From Gracilimonas sp017641085 (lineage in GTDB: Bacteria; Bacteroidota; Rhodothermia; Balneolales; Balneolaceae): DNA of 64,000 bases. The DNA lies in assembly GCF_046115515.1 (NCBI RefSeq), contig NZ_CP175953.1, one strand, 5' to 3'. The position numbers and the translations under genes are program-made. Below, piece by piece: positions 16,070-25,685 of this stretch. The notes beneath the pieces were generated by a model that did no database searches, was not told the origin of the DNA, and worked only from the letters and a program-made list of their open reading frames with translations. Every line of letters starts with the position of its first letter. Position 1 is the first letter of the stretch.

Positions 16070-16789
16070 TCAATAAGCGATGAGTGATCCTTGTCCGCCA
16101 GTCAGAAAAATGTACAGCGGGATAAAAATGAAGCCCAACATTAGCACGATGGCAAAGATGTAGGCCCCAAGCTGAACTTTCTTGGAAGTTTCACCGTGTT
16201 TCATCCCCAGGGATGTGAATGCACTCCAGGCTCCGTGAGACAGGTGAAGAATAACCAGCGCAAGTACCGCTATATAGCCAAATGCTACCAGTGGTTTCTG
16301 GAATTCTGCAATAACCAATGCCCTTAAATTTCTTGCTTCAACCCCACCAGCCGACTCAAGAATTACTGTGCCTTCGTCAGGACTGAATAATCCAAATTTA
16401 AAATGCATGATATGAAATACCAGAAATACCAAAATGATGATTCCTGTCCAGATCATGCTTCTGGAAGCCAGCGACTGATGGCTGGGGCCGCCTTTGGTTT
16501 GATACTTATCATATCCTTCCGGCCGGGCTTTTCTGCGCTGAAGCCAAATCGAAATACCTAAAATTGCATGGTAAAGAAAAAAGAATGCCAGGCCGGCTTC
16601 AATTACGTAAAGGAGAGGCCCTAAACTTTCCAGTGTATAGGTGTAAACATTAAATGCTTGAGATTCCCCAAAGATTGTGAGGTTACCAACAAGGTGTCCG
16701 ATCAAAAACAACATAAGCCCGATACCCGTGATACCGGTCATGATTTTTCGGCCCACCTGAGAATTCAGTGCTTTAATAAGAGAAGGCAT
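16070..16789 (-). CDS. sdhC: Succinate dehydrogenase cytochrome b subunit (type B)
   Basis: Membrane anchor of 239 residues with five predicted transmembrane helices. Helix I is ITGIGLMLFLIGHLVGNLTI and helix II is YVIEAGLAFFFLYHAILGI. Helix III is WTGIIILVFLVFHIMHFKF, helix IV AFGYIAVLALVILHLSHGAW and helix V GAYIFAIVLMLGFIFIPLYI. Histidines in helices I-IV are the expected ligands of two haem b groups. A single anchor protein with five helices marks the di-haem type B enzyme that works with menaquinone, consistent with the ubiE/menG gene in this window. It is the first gene of the operon, with 295 bases upstream before the divergent yigZ-type gene. Confidence 0.93.
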   Translation of the reverse strand: MPSLIKALNSQVGRKIMTGITGIGLMLFLIGHLVGNLTIFGESQAFNVYTYTLESLGPLLYVIEAGLAFFFLYHAILGISIWLQRRKARPEGYDKYQTKGGPSHQSLASRSMIWTGIIILVFLVFHIMHFKFGLFSPDEGTVILESAGGVEARNLRALVIAEFQKPLVAFGYIAVLALVILHLSHGAWSAFTSLGMKHGETSKKVQLGAYIFAIVLMLGFIFIPLYIFLTGGQGSLIAY

Positions 16790-17084
16790 GTAATTGCGTC
16801 TTAGATAATTTCAATTTGTGCTAATAAAACAGCGGCTGACTGAGCTTAGTTTCAATTTATAGTGAAACTTCAACAAAGCCTGACTGCGCCGTGAAAATCG
16901 CTTTTTCCAGTCTGAATAACAAGGCAGATTACTTCTAAATAAACCCTTCATTGGTTGCATAATCTTCTAATACCATAAAGCCCACTTGTTTGCGTGAACC
17001 TCTGACTCCGCTCGCGGATTTTGCATTTGAAACATGACTTTCGCCTATACACCTGCTACCTTTGCTGCACATTAAGCCAAGACC
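16790..17084. other. Divergent intergenic region upstream of sdhC and the YigZ-type gene
   Basis: There are 295 bases between two divergent starts. I find no open frame, tRNA or repeat here. It must carry the sdh promoter and probably the promoter of the YigZ-type gene. A TACCTTTG at 17057-17064 resembles the Bacteroidota -7 consensus TAnnTTTG. No TTTG -33 box is present at the expected spacing, so I do not call it. Confidence 0.5.
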
Positions 17085-17699
17085 ATGTTTAGCATAAAAA
17101 ATTCCATTGAAAGCAGTTTTCGTGAGCGAGGTTCCAAGTTCCTCGGCTTTCTGTTTCCGGCCGAAACGGAAGACGCCTTTTCAGATCAGTTGGATACGCT
17201 GAAATCCAAATACCCGGATGCCACGCATCACTGTTATGGCTGGAGAATGAACCCGGCTCAACCCAAAGAATTCAGCACCGACGATGGTGAGCCTTCCGGT
17301 ACCGCAGGCCTCCCTATCTTGAATCATCTTAAATCATTTGAGGTTATAAATGCAGGAATTGTTGTGGTCAGGTATTATGGCGGCACTAAGCTTGGGAAGT
17401 CCGGATTAATTGAAGCTTACGGACTGGCCGCCAGGCAGTGTCTCGAAGCAGCCTCCTTAGTTTCAATTAAACCGGTCCGGCTATTTACTATTCGTTATCC
17501 CTACTCGGAAGAAAATGGAATTCAACAACTCATAAGCCGGTATGAGTTGCATATCAGAGAATCTGAATACCTGGAACACATCACCCTGAAGGTGGCATGC
17601 CCGATAGGCTCAGCCTTGCCTTTTGAAGAAGAACTTGAAGGAAGAGAACATTTGAATATCCGTTTTGAAAAGGGCAAAGAAAGCTATGTAGCCGGTTAG
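17085..17699 (+). CDS. YigZ/IMPACT family protein
   Basis: A 204-residue member of the YigZ/IMPACT (UPF0029) family. The conserved N-terminal core is seen in SSFRERGSKFLGFL, ATHHCYGWRM and the signature FSTDDGEPSGTAGLPILN near residues 65-82. VVRYYGGTKLGKSGLIEAYG follows near residue 100. The C-terminal DUF1949-like domain, an EF-G domain V-like fold, covers about residues 135-200. The bacterial function is unclear; eukaryotic IMPACT regulates the translation kinase GCN2. It converges on the alpha/beta hydrolase gene, with 3 bases between the stops. Confidence 0.92.
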   Translation: MFSIKNSIESSFRERGSKFLGFLFPAETEDAFSDQLDTLKSKYPDATHHCYGWRMNPAQPKEFSTDDGEPSGTAGLPILNHLKSFEVINAGIVVVRYYGGTKLGKSGLIEAYGLAARQCLEAASLVSIKPVRLFTIRYPYSEENGIQQLISRYELHIRESEYLEHITLKVACPIGSALPFEEELEGREHLNIRFEKGKESYVAG

Positions 17700-17702
17700 C
17701 AA

Positions 17703-18635
17703 TTATCGTCCAGCTTCAACTTTATTGATAAACTCCGTTAAACTGTCCTTAAAAGCTTGAGGCCTTTCAATAAATGGAAAATGGCCGGCTTTAGAAAAAT
17801 TAATCAACCGGGCGTCAGGAAAAGTGTCCACTAATTTTTGGTCAGATTGAATAGGTGTCGGTTCAAGTTCACCCCTTATAATCAGAACGGGTACATCAAC
17901 ACTTGCCAAATCAGGAAACAGGTTTTCTCTTTGGTTTGGGGGAGGAAGTAAACTCAGTAAGCTTTGGGTTTCAAAATAGGTTTGGGAGAAATTAAGTGTT
18001 AATTCATGAACCCGGCTGGTATCATAAAACATGGGTCTGAAATTAAGTTTCGTAAATTTCTCAAACACCCCTACTTCCCGGTTGCCTCCCCTTATCTTAT
18101 CTAGAATGGCATTTAACTCCTCTAAATTCTGGCGTTCATTTAGCTTTGAAAAAGCAGCAAAAGTAGCCTCATTAAATTCTGAGGAGGGTGCAACGGTATT
18201 ACTTAAAATCAATGACTTCAGCGAAGCCGGATACCTAATGGCATATTTCATGGCCAATTTTCCTCCCCAGGAGTGAGCCAGCAGATGTATTGCATCCAGA
18301 TCCAGTTCGGTTCTCAGGGCTTCAATATCATCAACCAGGTAGTCTATCGAAAAAGAGGTTGAATCCAGATTCGTAGACGACCTGCCCATTCCCCTTTGAT
18401 CAAATAGTATAAGCCTGAAGTGCTTTGCCAGAGGAGTTAAATAGGGAAGAAAATAATCATGATTAAAGCCCGGACCTCCATGTAGCACCATCAGGGCCTC
18501 CCCTTCCCCCATCACCTTCACATATAGCTCTGTACCATTTACGGATATGAGCTTTTCATAATTTTGTTGTGACTGAGCCCGGCAAGCTGAATGGAAAACA
18601 ATGAGAAACCAGAAAACTATTAATGCATACCTCAT
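17703..18635 (-). CDS. Exported alpha/beta hydrolase (prolyl aminopeptidase-like)
   Basis: A 310-residue alpha/beta-hydrolase with an N-terminal signal peptide (MRYALIVFWFLIVFHSACRA; the SAC may be a weak lipobox). The oxyanion motif is MVLHGGPGFNHDYF near residue 50, and LFDQRGMGRSS is typical of the proline iminopeptidase group. The nucleophile elbow LLAHSWGGKLAMKYA places the serine near residue 121. The acid is near VLIIRGELEPTP and the histidine in SKAGHFPFIERP near residue 286. The substrate is unknown; peptidase and esterase activities are both possible. The gene is divergent from the adenosyltransferase gene. Confidence 0.88.
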   Translation of the reverse strand: MRYALIVFWFLIVFHSACRAQSQQNYEKLISVNGTELYVKVMGEGEALMVLHGGPGFNHDYFLPYLTPLAKHFRLILFDQRGMGRSSTNLDSTSFSIDYLVDDIEALRTELDLDAIHLLAHSWGGKLAMKYAIRYPASLKSLILSNTVAPSSEFNEATFAAFSKLNERQNLEELNAILDKIRGGNREVGVFEKFTKLNFRPMFYDTSRVHELTLNFSQTYFETQSLLSLLPPPNQRENLFPDLASVDVPVLIIRGELEPTPIQSDQKLVDTFPDARLINFSKAGHFPFIERPQAFKDSLTEFINKVEAGR

Positions 18636-18734
18636 TTTGTCCCTACTCTCTGTAAGTTTGAAATTGAAGCTATCACTTTTTCCGAATTAATGCACCTTAC
18701 CAATCAAACCCCTATTTTCTAAAAAAAGGATGTT

Positions 18735-19280
18735 ATGAAAATTTACACCAAGAAAGGCGACAGCGGCAACACTTCCCTCTTTGGCGGGCAGCGTGTTTCC
18801 AAAAGCTCTAAGCGTATAGATGCATACGGCACTGTGGATGAACTGAACTCAATATTAGGAATGGCGGCAGCTTACGGTTTATCTGAGAAGGGCGCTGAAC
18901 TTATCGTAACTGTTCAGCAACAGCTTTTTGTGTTGGGTGCCGATCTTGCAACCCCACAATCCAAAGAAGTACGGATTGAACGAATTGGCCAATCTGAAGT
19001 TGAGTTTCTGGAGAAAGCCATTGATGAAATGGAAGAAACCTTAGAGCCACTCAAGAATTTTATTTTGCCGGGTGGAGCTGAAGCCGGTTCTACTCTTCAC
19101 TTTGCCCGAACCGTTTGTCGCCGGGCTGAGCGTATTACGGTAGAATGCCGGCACGAGGAAGAAATATCAGAAGTGGCCATTATGTACATTAACCGCCTCT
19201 CTGATTTCCTGTTTGTGCTGGCTCGGTTTGAAAACAAAGAAGCCGGAACAGAAGAAAAAACCTGGATTCCAGCCCGATAA
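18735..19280 (+). CDS. Corrinoid adenosyltransferase, PduO type
   Basis: Transfers the adenosyl group of ATP to cob(I)alamin to make coenzyme B12; 181 residues, cytoplasmic. The family signature is at the N-terminus: MKIYTKKGDSGNTSLFGGQ, then RIDAYGTVDELNSILG near residue 32. NFILPGGAEAGSTLHFARTV and CRRAERITV near 110-135 carry the conserved RxxxRRAER-type ATP contact. The start has an AAGGA-like ribosome-binding sequence seven bases upstream. It is followed after two bases by the SGNH/TPR gene, then glmM, so these form one operon with no obvious functional link. No cobalamin riboswitch is evident upstream. Confidence 0.93.
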   Translation: MKIYTKKGDSGNTSLFGGQRVSKSSKRIDAYGTVDELNSILGMAAAYGLSEKGAELIVTVQQQLFVLGADLATPQSKEVRIERIGQSEVEFLEKAIDEMEETLEPLKNFILPGGAEAGSTLHFARTVCRRAERITVECRHEEEISEVAIMYINRLSDFLFVLARFENKEAGTEEKTWIPAR

Positions 19281-19282
19281 GC

Positions 19283-21286
19283 ATGTCCCTGACCAATAAG
19301 GCAAAAGCATACATCCGGAAGCATCACAATAAGAAAAGTGCTGCCGATATTGCTGAAAAATTAAATCAGAGTGAGGAAGACGTTCAGTCTTATATCGATG
19401 AAATCAGCGAGCCTCTTCCGTTTAAAAAGAAAGCCGCTTTCTACGTCATCACGTTATCCATCCCTGTTCTCTTCTTTATCATTTTAGAAGTCGTTTTGCG
19501 CGGAGTTGATTACATGGGCAATACGGAACTGTTCATTGACCCGAACATTCCACAGGATGAATACTATATACCCAATCCGAATTTTGCGGCCCGCTATTTC
19601 TTTTACACCAAAACCATTCCAAATCCCTCTTCCGATGTATTTCTTCAGGAAAAACCGGAGGATACTTTTCGGGTTTTTGCCATGGGCGGTTCAAGTGCAG
19701 CGGGATATCCTTATGGATATAACGGAACCTTCTCCAGGGTTGTAAACGACATGCTGACCGACGCCATGCCCGACCGCAAAGTGGAAGTTGTGAACGTGGC
19801 AACCTCAGCCATCAGCACGTACACCCTTTTCGATCAGGTGGATGAAATCCTGGAACAGAAACCGGATGCTGTAATGATTTATGCCGGCCATAATGAATTT
19901 TACGGGGCTCTTGGTGTAGGTTCCAACGAAAACCTGGGTGCATTTCCGGGTTTTGTTCGTTTTTATTTAAAACTTCAGCGTTACAAAACTTTCATGCTGT
20001 TGCGGGAAATGATTGTGAATTTCGGACAGTGGATCGCAACAACATTAAGTGATGAGGAGCCAACCACCGGCACGCTTATGGAGCGGATAATAAGCGATCA
20101 ATCCATAGAGCTGAACGGACCCGAATATGAACTGGCTATGATTCAGTTTCGGAGTAACATGGAAGCGATCGTTCAAAAGTTTGCCGATGCGGATGTACCG
20201 GTTTATCTCTCAACCATTTCCAGTAACGTAAAAGACCAGTCGCCTTTTGTTTCAATTGAAGAGGATCAAAATCCTCCCGCAAACGATATTTACAGGAAGG
20301 CAACCTCATTGTACCAAAGCGGAGATACCACTGCAGCCAAAGAGCAGTTTGAGTACGCCAAAGATCTGGACGGACTTAAATTCAGGGCTCCTTCGGATAT
20401 CAACAAGATCATAAACTCACTGCCCGCTTCTTATCCCAATACAACTTTGGTTCCGGTTCATGGTGCTTTTGAAGAAGCCTCTCCGGATGGCATCATTGGC
20501 AACAGCCTGATGCTGGAACACCTTCATCCCAACCAAAGAGGATATTTTTTGATGGGAAAAAGTTTTGCGGAATCCCTGTTGGGTGACTTGGCAGAACAGG
20601 GATTTGCTTCACCGGAGAAATTAAACCCCGATTCTTACTTTGATGAGATGTATATCTCGGACTTCGACAACAGAATTGTGCACCACCGGCTTCGAACTCT
20701 TAAGCAAGGATTTCCTTTTGTGATTGACGGCAGAGAAACTCCCTACCAGTTTAATTATGAGCCGGAAGGAATGGTTGACAGCCTCGCCTTCGGAGTGGTT
20801 CATAAAAACACTCGGTGGGATGCAGCCAAGGTGGAGCTGGGCAATTACTATCAAAATCAGGGCAAGATTGACAAAGCGCTGCTTGAATACAAAGGGCTGA
20901 TTCGAAATCAACCCTGGAACGACTCTCCTTACGTTTTTGCCGCCCGGCTGCTGATTAATCAAAATAATTTTACTGATGCAGAACCTTATCTGAGGAAAGC
21001 TTATGAACTGGCTCCCCGTGAGGCTTTCATCACCAAAATGCTGGGCTCTATTGAGCTGAACAAGGGTAATGCGGAAGAAGCTATCCGCTTCCTGGAAGAA
21101 TCCCGGCAAATTAATCCCAAAGACCCGCAAATGTTGTATAATCTTTCCGGGGCTTATGGAACCAATCGTGAATTTGATAAAGCGCTGGAAATTGCGAACC
21201 GGGTAATTGAACTCAATCCCAATTACCCCGGCATTCAGCAGTGGAAGCAGCAACTCGAACGAATTTTAAACTCAAGAAGAAACTAA
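19283..21286 (+). CDS. Membrane-anchored SGNH hydrolase with C-terminal TPR repeats
   Basis: A 667-residue protein. A short cytoplasmic N-terminus (about 45 residues) is followed by a membrane helix (AAFYVITLSIPVLFFIILEV). Next comes an SGNH/GDSL-like hydrolase domain with block I FAMGGSSAAGYPYGY near residue 133, block III YAGHNEFYG near 207 and block V EHLHPNQRGY near 415. Tetratricopeptide-type helices fill about residues 500-660 (ARLLINQNNFTDAEPYLRKA, LGSIELNKGNAEEAIRFLEE). Such domains often act as esterases or O-acyltransferase partners on envelope glycans. The substrate is not evident. It lies in an operon with the adenosyltransferase gene (2-base gap) and glmM (6-base gap). Confidence 0.85.
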   Translation: MSLTNKAKAYIRKHHNKKSAADIAEKLNQSEEDVQSYIDEISEPLPFKKKAAFYVITLSIPVLFFIILEVVLRGVDYMGNTELFIDPNIPQDEYYIPNPNFAARYFFYTKTIPNPSSDVFLQEKPEDTFRVFAMGGSSAAGYPYGYNGTFSRVVNDMLTDAMPDRKVEVVNVATSAISTYTLFDQVDEILEQKPDAVMIYAGHNEFYGALGVGSNENLGAFPGFVRFYLKLQRYKTFMLLREMIVNFGQWIATTLSDEEPTTGTLMERIISDQSIELNGPEYELAMIQFRSNMEAIVQKFADADVPVYLSTISSNVKDQSPFVSIEEDQNPPANDIYRKATSLYQSGDTTAAKEQFEYAKDLDGLKFRAPSDINKIINSLPASYPNTTLVPVHGAFEEASPDGIIGNSLMLEHLHPNQRGYFLMGKSFAESLLGDLAEQGFASPEKLNPDSYFDEMYISDFDNRIVHHRLRTLKQGFPFVIDGRETPYQFNYEPEGMVDSLAFGVVHKNTRWDAAKVELGNYYQNQGKIDKALLEYKGLIRNQPWNDSPYVFAARLLINQNNFTDAEPYLRKAYELAPREAFITKMLGSIELNKGNAEEAIRFLEESRQINPKDPQMLYNLSGAYGTNREFDKALEIANRVIELNPNYPGIQQWKQQLERILNSRRN

Positions 21287-21292
21287 TTCATC

Positions 21293-22642
21293 ATGGCATT
21301 AATGATATCCGTCTCGGGCATCCGGGGCATTTTTGGAACCGATCTCACCCCGCAAAACTTAACCCGATTTACAGCTGCCTACGGTACCTGGCTGAAAGGC
21401 GGAACCGTTGTTGTGGGAAGAGATTCCCGTGTGACAGGTAAAATTTGTGAAGACATTATCGCGGCCACCCTCGCTTCCGTAGGTTGCGATGTGATCAAAG
21501 TAGGCGTTGTGCCTACTCCTACAGTTGCGATGGGCGTCCTGAAACATAAAGCCGCCGGTGGAATCATTATTTCTGCCAGCCATAATCCGGCTCAGTGGAA
21601 TGCCCTCAAATTATTGAACAGCAAAAGTGAATTCCTCGATGCCGATCAGGGGAATGAAGTTATTCGCATTTCGGAAAGTGAGCAGTTTGAATATCAGCCG
21701 TACGATAAAATTGGCGTTATTCGGGAGGACGAAGATTTACTGGATCACCATATCGAAAAGATATTAGACCTACCATACATCCATGCTGACAAAATTGCTG
21801 ACAGGGATTTCTCTGTGGCCGTTGATGCAGTAAACGGCGCCGGCTCTGAAGCCATCCCAAGGCTGTTAGAAAAACTGGGAGTGAAAACGGTTCATAAAAT
21901 CCACTGCACCCCTAACGGTTTGTTTCCCCATAACCCGGAACCATTGCCCGAACATCTCACCGAAATCTGTGATTTGGTTAAAGAGAAACAGGTTGATCTG
22001 GGAGTGGTAACCGATCCCGATGCCGACCGGCTTGCCCTGGTAGATAACAACGGGAAGCTTTTTGGAGAAGAATATACCCAAGCCGCAGCCTTTGATTTTA
22101 TACTAAACAAAAAGCCCGGCCCTTGTGCCACCAACCTGTCTTCATCCCGGGTTTCTGATGATGTTGCCCGCGAGTATGACCAAACCTGTTACCGCTCTGC
22201 AGTAGGTGAAATTAACGTAGTAAAAGTGATGCAGGAACAAGATGCCGTTATTGGTGGTGAAGGAAACGGCGGAGTTATTTGTCCGGATCTGCATTACGGG
22301 CGGGATGCACTGGTCGGAATAGCCATGGTGCTGCAGCTGCTTACCGAAAAAGACATGAGTTCATCCGAATACAGAGCCACGCTGCCGGATTACTTCATGA
22401 GCAAGAATAAAATCCAGCTGGATGAGCTTGGCAAAGATGCTGATGAAGTGCTCGAAATGGTTAAGGAACACTTCTCCAGCCTGGATCCCAACACCGTTGA
22501 CGGGGTGAAAATAGACTTTGCAGAAGGCTGGGTTCATCTTCGGAAATCAAATACCGAACCTATTATCCGTATTTACTCGGAGGGGAAATCACCGGAAGCA
22601 GCCAAAGCATTTGCCGGGAAGATTTTTGATTTACTGAAGTGA
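21293..22642 (+). CDS. glmM: Phosphoglucosamine mutase
   Basis: Alpha-D-phosphohexomutase of 449 residues, most likely interconverting glucosamine 6- and 1-phosphate for peptidoglycan and lipid A precursors. The N-terminal ISVSGIRGIFGTDLTP is followed by the active-site serine loop GIIISASHNPAQWNALK near residue 97. The metal-binding loop is VVTDPDADRLALVD near 240. The sugar-specificity loop is IGGEGNGGVICP near 315, and the C-terminal phosphate-binding segment is RKSNTEPIIRIYSEG. Phosphomannomutase activity cannot be excluded. Third gene of the adenosyltransferase operon. A short GC hairpin lies just after the stop (22645-22656) but has no T tract. Confidence 0.88.
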   Translation: MALMISVSGIRGIFGTDLTPQNLTRFTAAYGTWLKGGTVVVGRDSRVTGKICEDIIAATLASVGCDVIKVGVVPTPTVAMGVLKHKAAGGIIISASHNPAQWNALKLLNSKSEFLDADQGNEVIRISESEQFEYQPYDKIGVIREDEDLLDHHIEKILDLPYIHADKIADRDFSVAVDAVNGAGSEAIPRLLEKLGVKTVHKIHCTPNGLFPHNPEPLPEHLTEICDLVKEKQVDLGVVTDPDADRLALVDNNGKLFGEEYTQAAAFDFILNKKPGPCATNLSSSRVSDDVAREYDQTCYRSAVGEINVVKVMQEQDAVIGGEGNGGVICPDLHYGRDALVGIAMVLQLLTEKDMSSSEYRATLPDYFMSKNKIQLDELGKDADEVLEMVKEHFSSLDPNTVDGVKIDFAEGWVHLRKSNTEPIIRIYSEGKSPEAAKAFAGKIFDLLK

Positions 22643-22799
22643 TCGCCGGCTCCGGCAGGTTATAAACTGATATTTAATTACCCGGTTCGGATAAATCGAG
22701 GCTGTTATAGTTTAAAGAAACTAAACCGGCCTCTTTCATTGTTCTAAATGGTGCAAATACAACACCTTTTACTGGAACAATCATCAAACAACACCTGAT

Positions 22800-24719
22800 T
22801 TGTCTGAAGAAAAACAGGAAAAGCAGAGAGAAAAGAAAAAGAAAACCGGGAAATGGTCTCCCCAACAAAGACCGGGTAATTTCAGCTGGACCAGCGCCCT
22901 GCTCTGGCTGATTGTTATTGCACTGCTTTATAACTGGTATATGTCTGGAGATGGCTTCACTGGCTCCGCTGAAATAGAATATTCCGAGTTTAGAAAACAA
23001 CTTAATGATGGAAATGTAGAACGCGTCCGGGTTCAGGGAGACTATATACAGGGAGAATTCAAGTCTCCGCAGGTTTTGAATGTATCTGCGGATGATACCC
23101 TTCAGTCAAAAAACTTCTCCACCTACATCCCCTCTTTTGGTGATGACAATTTATACGCCCAACTTGAGAAATATGACGTAGCTGTTTCCGCCCGACCCGA
23201 ATCTGACTACGACTGGTGGTATATCGTCCTGATCACCCTTCCCATACTGTTCATTTTATTTATGGGCTTCATGTTTTACCAGCGGATGAAATCTCAAAGC
23301 CAGGGAATTTTCAACATCGGGAAAAGCAAAGCCAAGCTACAGGAACCTGAGAAACAAGACACCACCTTCGATGATGTGGCAGGCCTCGACAATGCCAAAA
23401 AAGAGCTTCAGGAAATTATAGAGTTTTTAAAAGAACCGGACCGGTTTCAGGAAATCGGAGCCAAACTGCCAAAGGGTTTGCTGATGGTGGGGCCTCCCGG
23501 TACCGGTAAAACCCTGATGGCTAAAGCCGCAGCGGGTGAGGCCGATGTTCCCTTTTACAGTATTTCCGGTTCCGATTTCATGGAAATGTTTGTTGGGGTT
23601 GGAGCTAAGCGGGTCCGCGATATGTTTGAAAAAGCGAAGAAAACCTCTCCCAGCATTATTTTTATTGATGAAATTGACTCCATTGGCCGAAGACGCGGTG
23701 CCGGTCTTGGCGGTGGACACGATGAGCGCGAGCAGACCCTGAATCAATTACTCTCCGAGCTGGACGGTTTTGAGCCTACCGAAAGCGTGGTGGTTATGGC
23801 CGCAACTAATCGTCCGGATATTCTGGATAAAGCGCTGCTTCGGCCCGGACGCTTTGACCGGCGAATCACCGTAAACTTGCCCAAGCAATCGGCCCGGCAC
23901 GAGATCCTTAAAATTCACGCCAAAGGAAAGCCGTTCGCAGAAGACGTGGATTTAGAGCAGATTGCCCGGAGTACACCCGGGTTCAGCGGAGCCGATCTGG
24001 AAAACCTGCTTAACGAAGCCTCGCTGTATGCCGGCCGAAATAAACGGAAGGAAATTGTGATGAATGATATCGATCAGGCTCGTGATAAAGTCCTTATGGG
24101 ACTTGAACGAGATGGAATCACCATTGATGACGACGAGAAGAAAATGCTGGCCTATCATGAAGCTGGACATGCTTTGGTGGCTGCAATTTTGCCCCATTCC
24201 GATCCTATTCACAAGGTTACCATCATACCCCGGGGTAAAGCAATGGGGGTAACCCAGCAGCTGCCGGAGAAAGAGAAATACATATATAAAAGAGAATATC
24301 TCCTCGACCGGTTAGCGGTAATAATGGGAGGAAGGGCTGCTGAAGACCTCATTTTTGAAACATCCACCAGTGGAGCTCAGGATGATTTGAAGCAGGTCGC
24401 TAAACTTTCCCGAAAAATGGTACTGGACTTAGGCATGAGCGACCGTTTCGGACACGTATCCTTCGGAAGCGAAGAACAGGAAGTGTTCCTTGGAAGGGAT
24501 ATGAGTCGCCAGCGGGAATACAGCGATTCCACCGCCCGCGAAATTGATGAAGAGATTCAGAAAATATCAGAAGAGGCATTCAACCGTGCTCTGAATACTC
24601 TTAAAGAAAACCGGGATGTATTAGACAAGGTCGCCAATCTGCTTCTCGAAAAAGAGGAGATTTCAGGTAAAGAAGTAGATGAGTTGCTTGAGAAGTCTGA
24701 ATCAGACAAAACACAATAA
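22800..24719 (+). CDS. ftsH: ATP-dependent zinc metalloprotease FtsH
   Basis: Membrane-bound AAA+ protease of 639 residues that degrades misfolded or regulated membrane and cytosolic proteins. Transmembrane helix 1 is near residues 32-46 (ALLWLIVIALLYNWY). An FtsH-extracellular domain follows, then helix 2 near 143-161 (IVLITLPILFILFMGFMFY). In the AAA module, Walker A is GPPGTGKT near residue 227 and Walker B is IIFIDEIDSIGRRRG; the second region of homology is ATNRPDILDKALLRPGRFDR. The protease zinc site is AYHEAGHALVA near 451. I find no in-frame ATG upstream, so the TTG at 22800 is the likely start. The DUF1460 gene follows closely. Confidence 0.96.
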   Translation: MSEEKQEKQREKKKKTGKWSPQQRPGNFSWTSALLWLIVIALLYNWYMSGDGFTGSAEIEYSEFRKQLNDGNVERVRVQGDYIQGEFKSPQVLNVSADDTLQSKNFSTYIPSFGDDNLYAQLEKYDVAVSARPESDYDWWYIVLITLPILFILFMGFMFYQRMKSQSQGIFNIGKSKAKLQEPEKQDTTFDDVAGLDNAKKELQEIIEFLKEPDRFQEIGAKLPKGLLMVGPPGTGKTLMAKAAAGEADVPFYSISGSDFMEMFVGVGAKRVRDMFEKAKKTSPSIIFIDEIDSIGRRRGAGLGGGHDEREQTLNQLLSELDGFEPTESVVVMAATNRPDILDKALLRPGRFDRRITVNLPKQSARHEILKIHAKGKPFAEDVDLEQIARSTPGFSGADLENLLNEASLYAGRNKRKEIVMNDIDQARDKVLMGLERDGITIDDDEKKMLAYHEAGHALVAAILPHSDPIHKVTIIPRGKAMGVTQQLPEKEKYIYKREYLLDRLAVIMGGRAAEDLIFETSTSGAQDDLKQVAKLSRKMVLDLGMSDRFGHVSFGSEEQEVFLGRDMSRQREYSDSTAREIDEEIQKISEEAFNRALNTLKENRDVLDKVANLLLEKEEISGKEVDELLEKSESDKTQ

Positions 24720-24777
24720 TCTGTTACCAAATTAATTCTTACTATTGGTGAGAACTGCGAAATCAAATCCCATAGTT

Positions 24778-25668
24778 GTGAAAACAAACCTGACTTCCCT
24801 GGTAGTGCTTATTGTCGCTTTAAGCGGCCATGCTTTTGCCCAGAATACCGATACTTTAAAGCAAAAACTACCTGATGATATTGTATATACGCAGCAGGAT
24901 GTTGCCATCTTTTCGGACATCATCCAAAAGTTTGAGCCCCAAAAAGATCAGCCCATCCATAAGCTGATTCCGGATATCGGGCGGTATTTTTTGGGGAATG
25001 AGTATGTAGCACATGCCCTGGAAGTAACCGACCAAGAAAAGCTGATTGTCAATTTGAGGGATTTGGACTGCACTACCTATGCAGAAAACCTCCTTGCTTT
25101 GGCTCGAACCTTAAAATCTGATCAGGCAACCTTTGAACGATACACTCAGGAACTTGAAAAAATCCGGTATCGTGATGGGAAGAAAGGAGATTACCCTACC
25201 CGTCTGCACTATTTCAGCGACTGGATTTATAATAATGCAGCCAACAATCTTGTTACCACCCCGGCCGACAGTTTTGGTGCTCCGCTTGATGTGGAAGTTA
25301 ATTTTATGTCAACGCACCCTGATAGTTACAAGCACCTTCAACGAAACCCTGCTTTCATTTCTGTTGTTGCTGATCAGGAGAAGGAAATCTCCGGTAAAAA
25401 TTATTTCTATATCCCCAAGGAAGAAATTGAAGACAAAATGCATCTGTTACGTGAGGGGGATATCATAGGGCTTACAACCAGCATTGAAGGTCTGGATGTA
25501 GCTCACGTTGGTGTTCTGGTAGAAGTTGACGGCAAACTCCACCTGATGCATGCTTCACAATCGAATCTTAAGGTTGAAGTTTCTGATGAGCCGCTGAGTT
25601 CCTTCCTCAAACCAAATTCAAAAAATACCGGAATCATGATTGCACGTCCGGTGGATACTATAAATTGA
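24778..25668 (+). CDS. DUF1460 (NlpC/P60-like) exported amidase-like protein
   Basis: A 296-residue exported protein of the DUF1460 family, structurally a cysteine peptidase/amidase of the NlpC/P60 type acting on cell-wall fragments in characterised relatives. The frame is open from 24745. The GTG at 24778 gives a clean signal peptide (MKTNLTSLVVLIVALSGHAF, then AQ). The nucleophile is the cysteine in NLRDLDCTTYAENLLAL near residue 105. The histidine is probably in GLDVAHVGVLVE near 243, with LHLMHASQSNLKVE following. It lies 58 bases after ftsH and 17 bases before msrB, so it may share their transcript. Confidence 0.85.
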   Translation: MKTNLTSLVVLIVALSGHAFAQNTDTLKQKLPDDIVYTQQDVAIFSDIIQKFEPQKDQPIHKLIPDIGRYFLGNEYVAHALEVTDQEKLIVNLRDLDCTTYAENLLALARTLKSDQATFERYTQELEKIRYRDGKKGDYPTRLHYFSDWIYNNAANNLVTTPADSFGAPLDVEVNFMSTHPDSYKHLQRNPAFISVVADQEKEISGKNYFYIPKEEIEDKMHLLREGDIIGLTTSIEGLDVAHVGVLVEVDGKLHLMHASQSNLKVEVSDEPLSSFLKPNSKNTGIMIARPVDTIN

Positions 25669-25685
25669 TTTAAACACGCTTAAGA

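Noticed and set aside
16790..17084. Candidate promoter or RNA gene between sdhC and the YigZ-type gene
   Set aside because: A TAnnTTTG-like box exists at 17057-17064 but no correctly spaced -33 element, and no tRNA- or riboswitch-like structure could be recognised.
20621..21253. 210-codon open frame opposite the SGNH/TPR gene
   Set aside because: It is antisense to a conserved TPR coding region and has no recognisable domain.
22645..22656. GCCGG-CCGGC hairpin after glmM as a terminator
   Set aside because: The stem is only 5 bp with a very short loop and there is no T tract.
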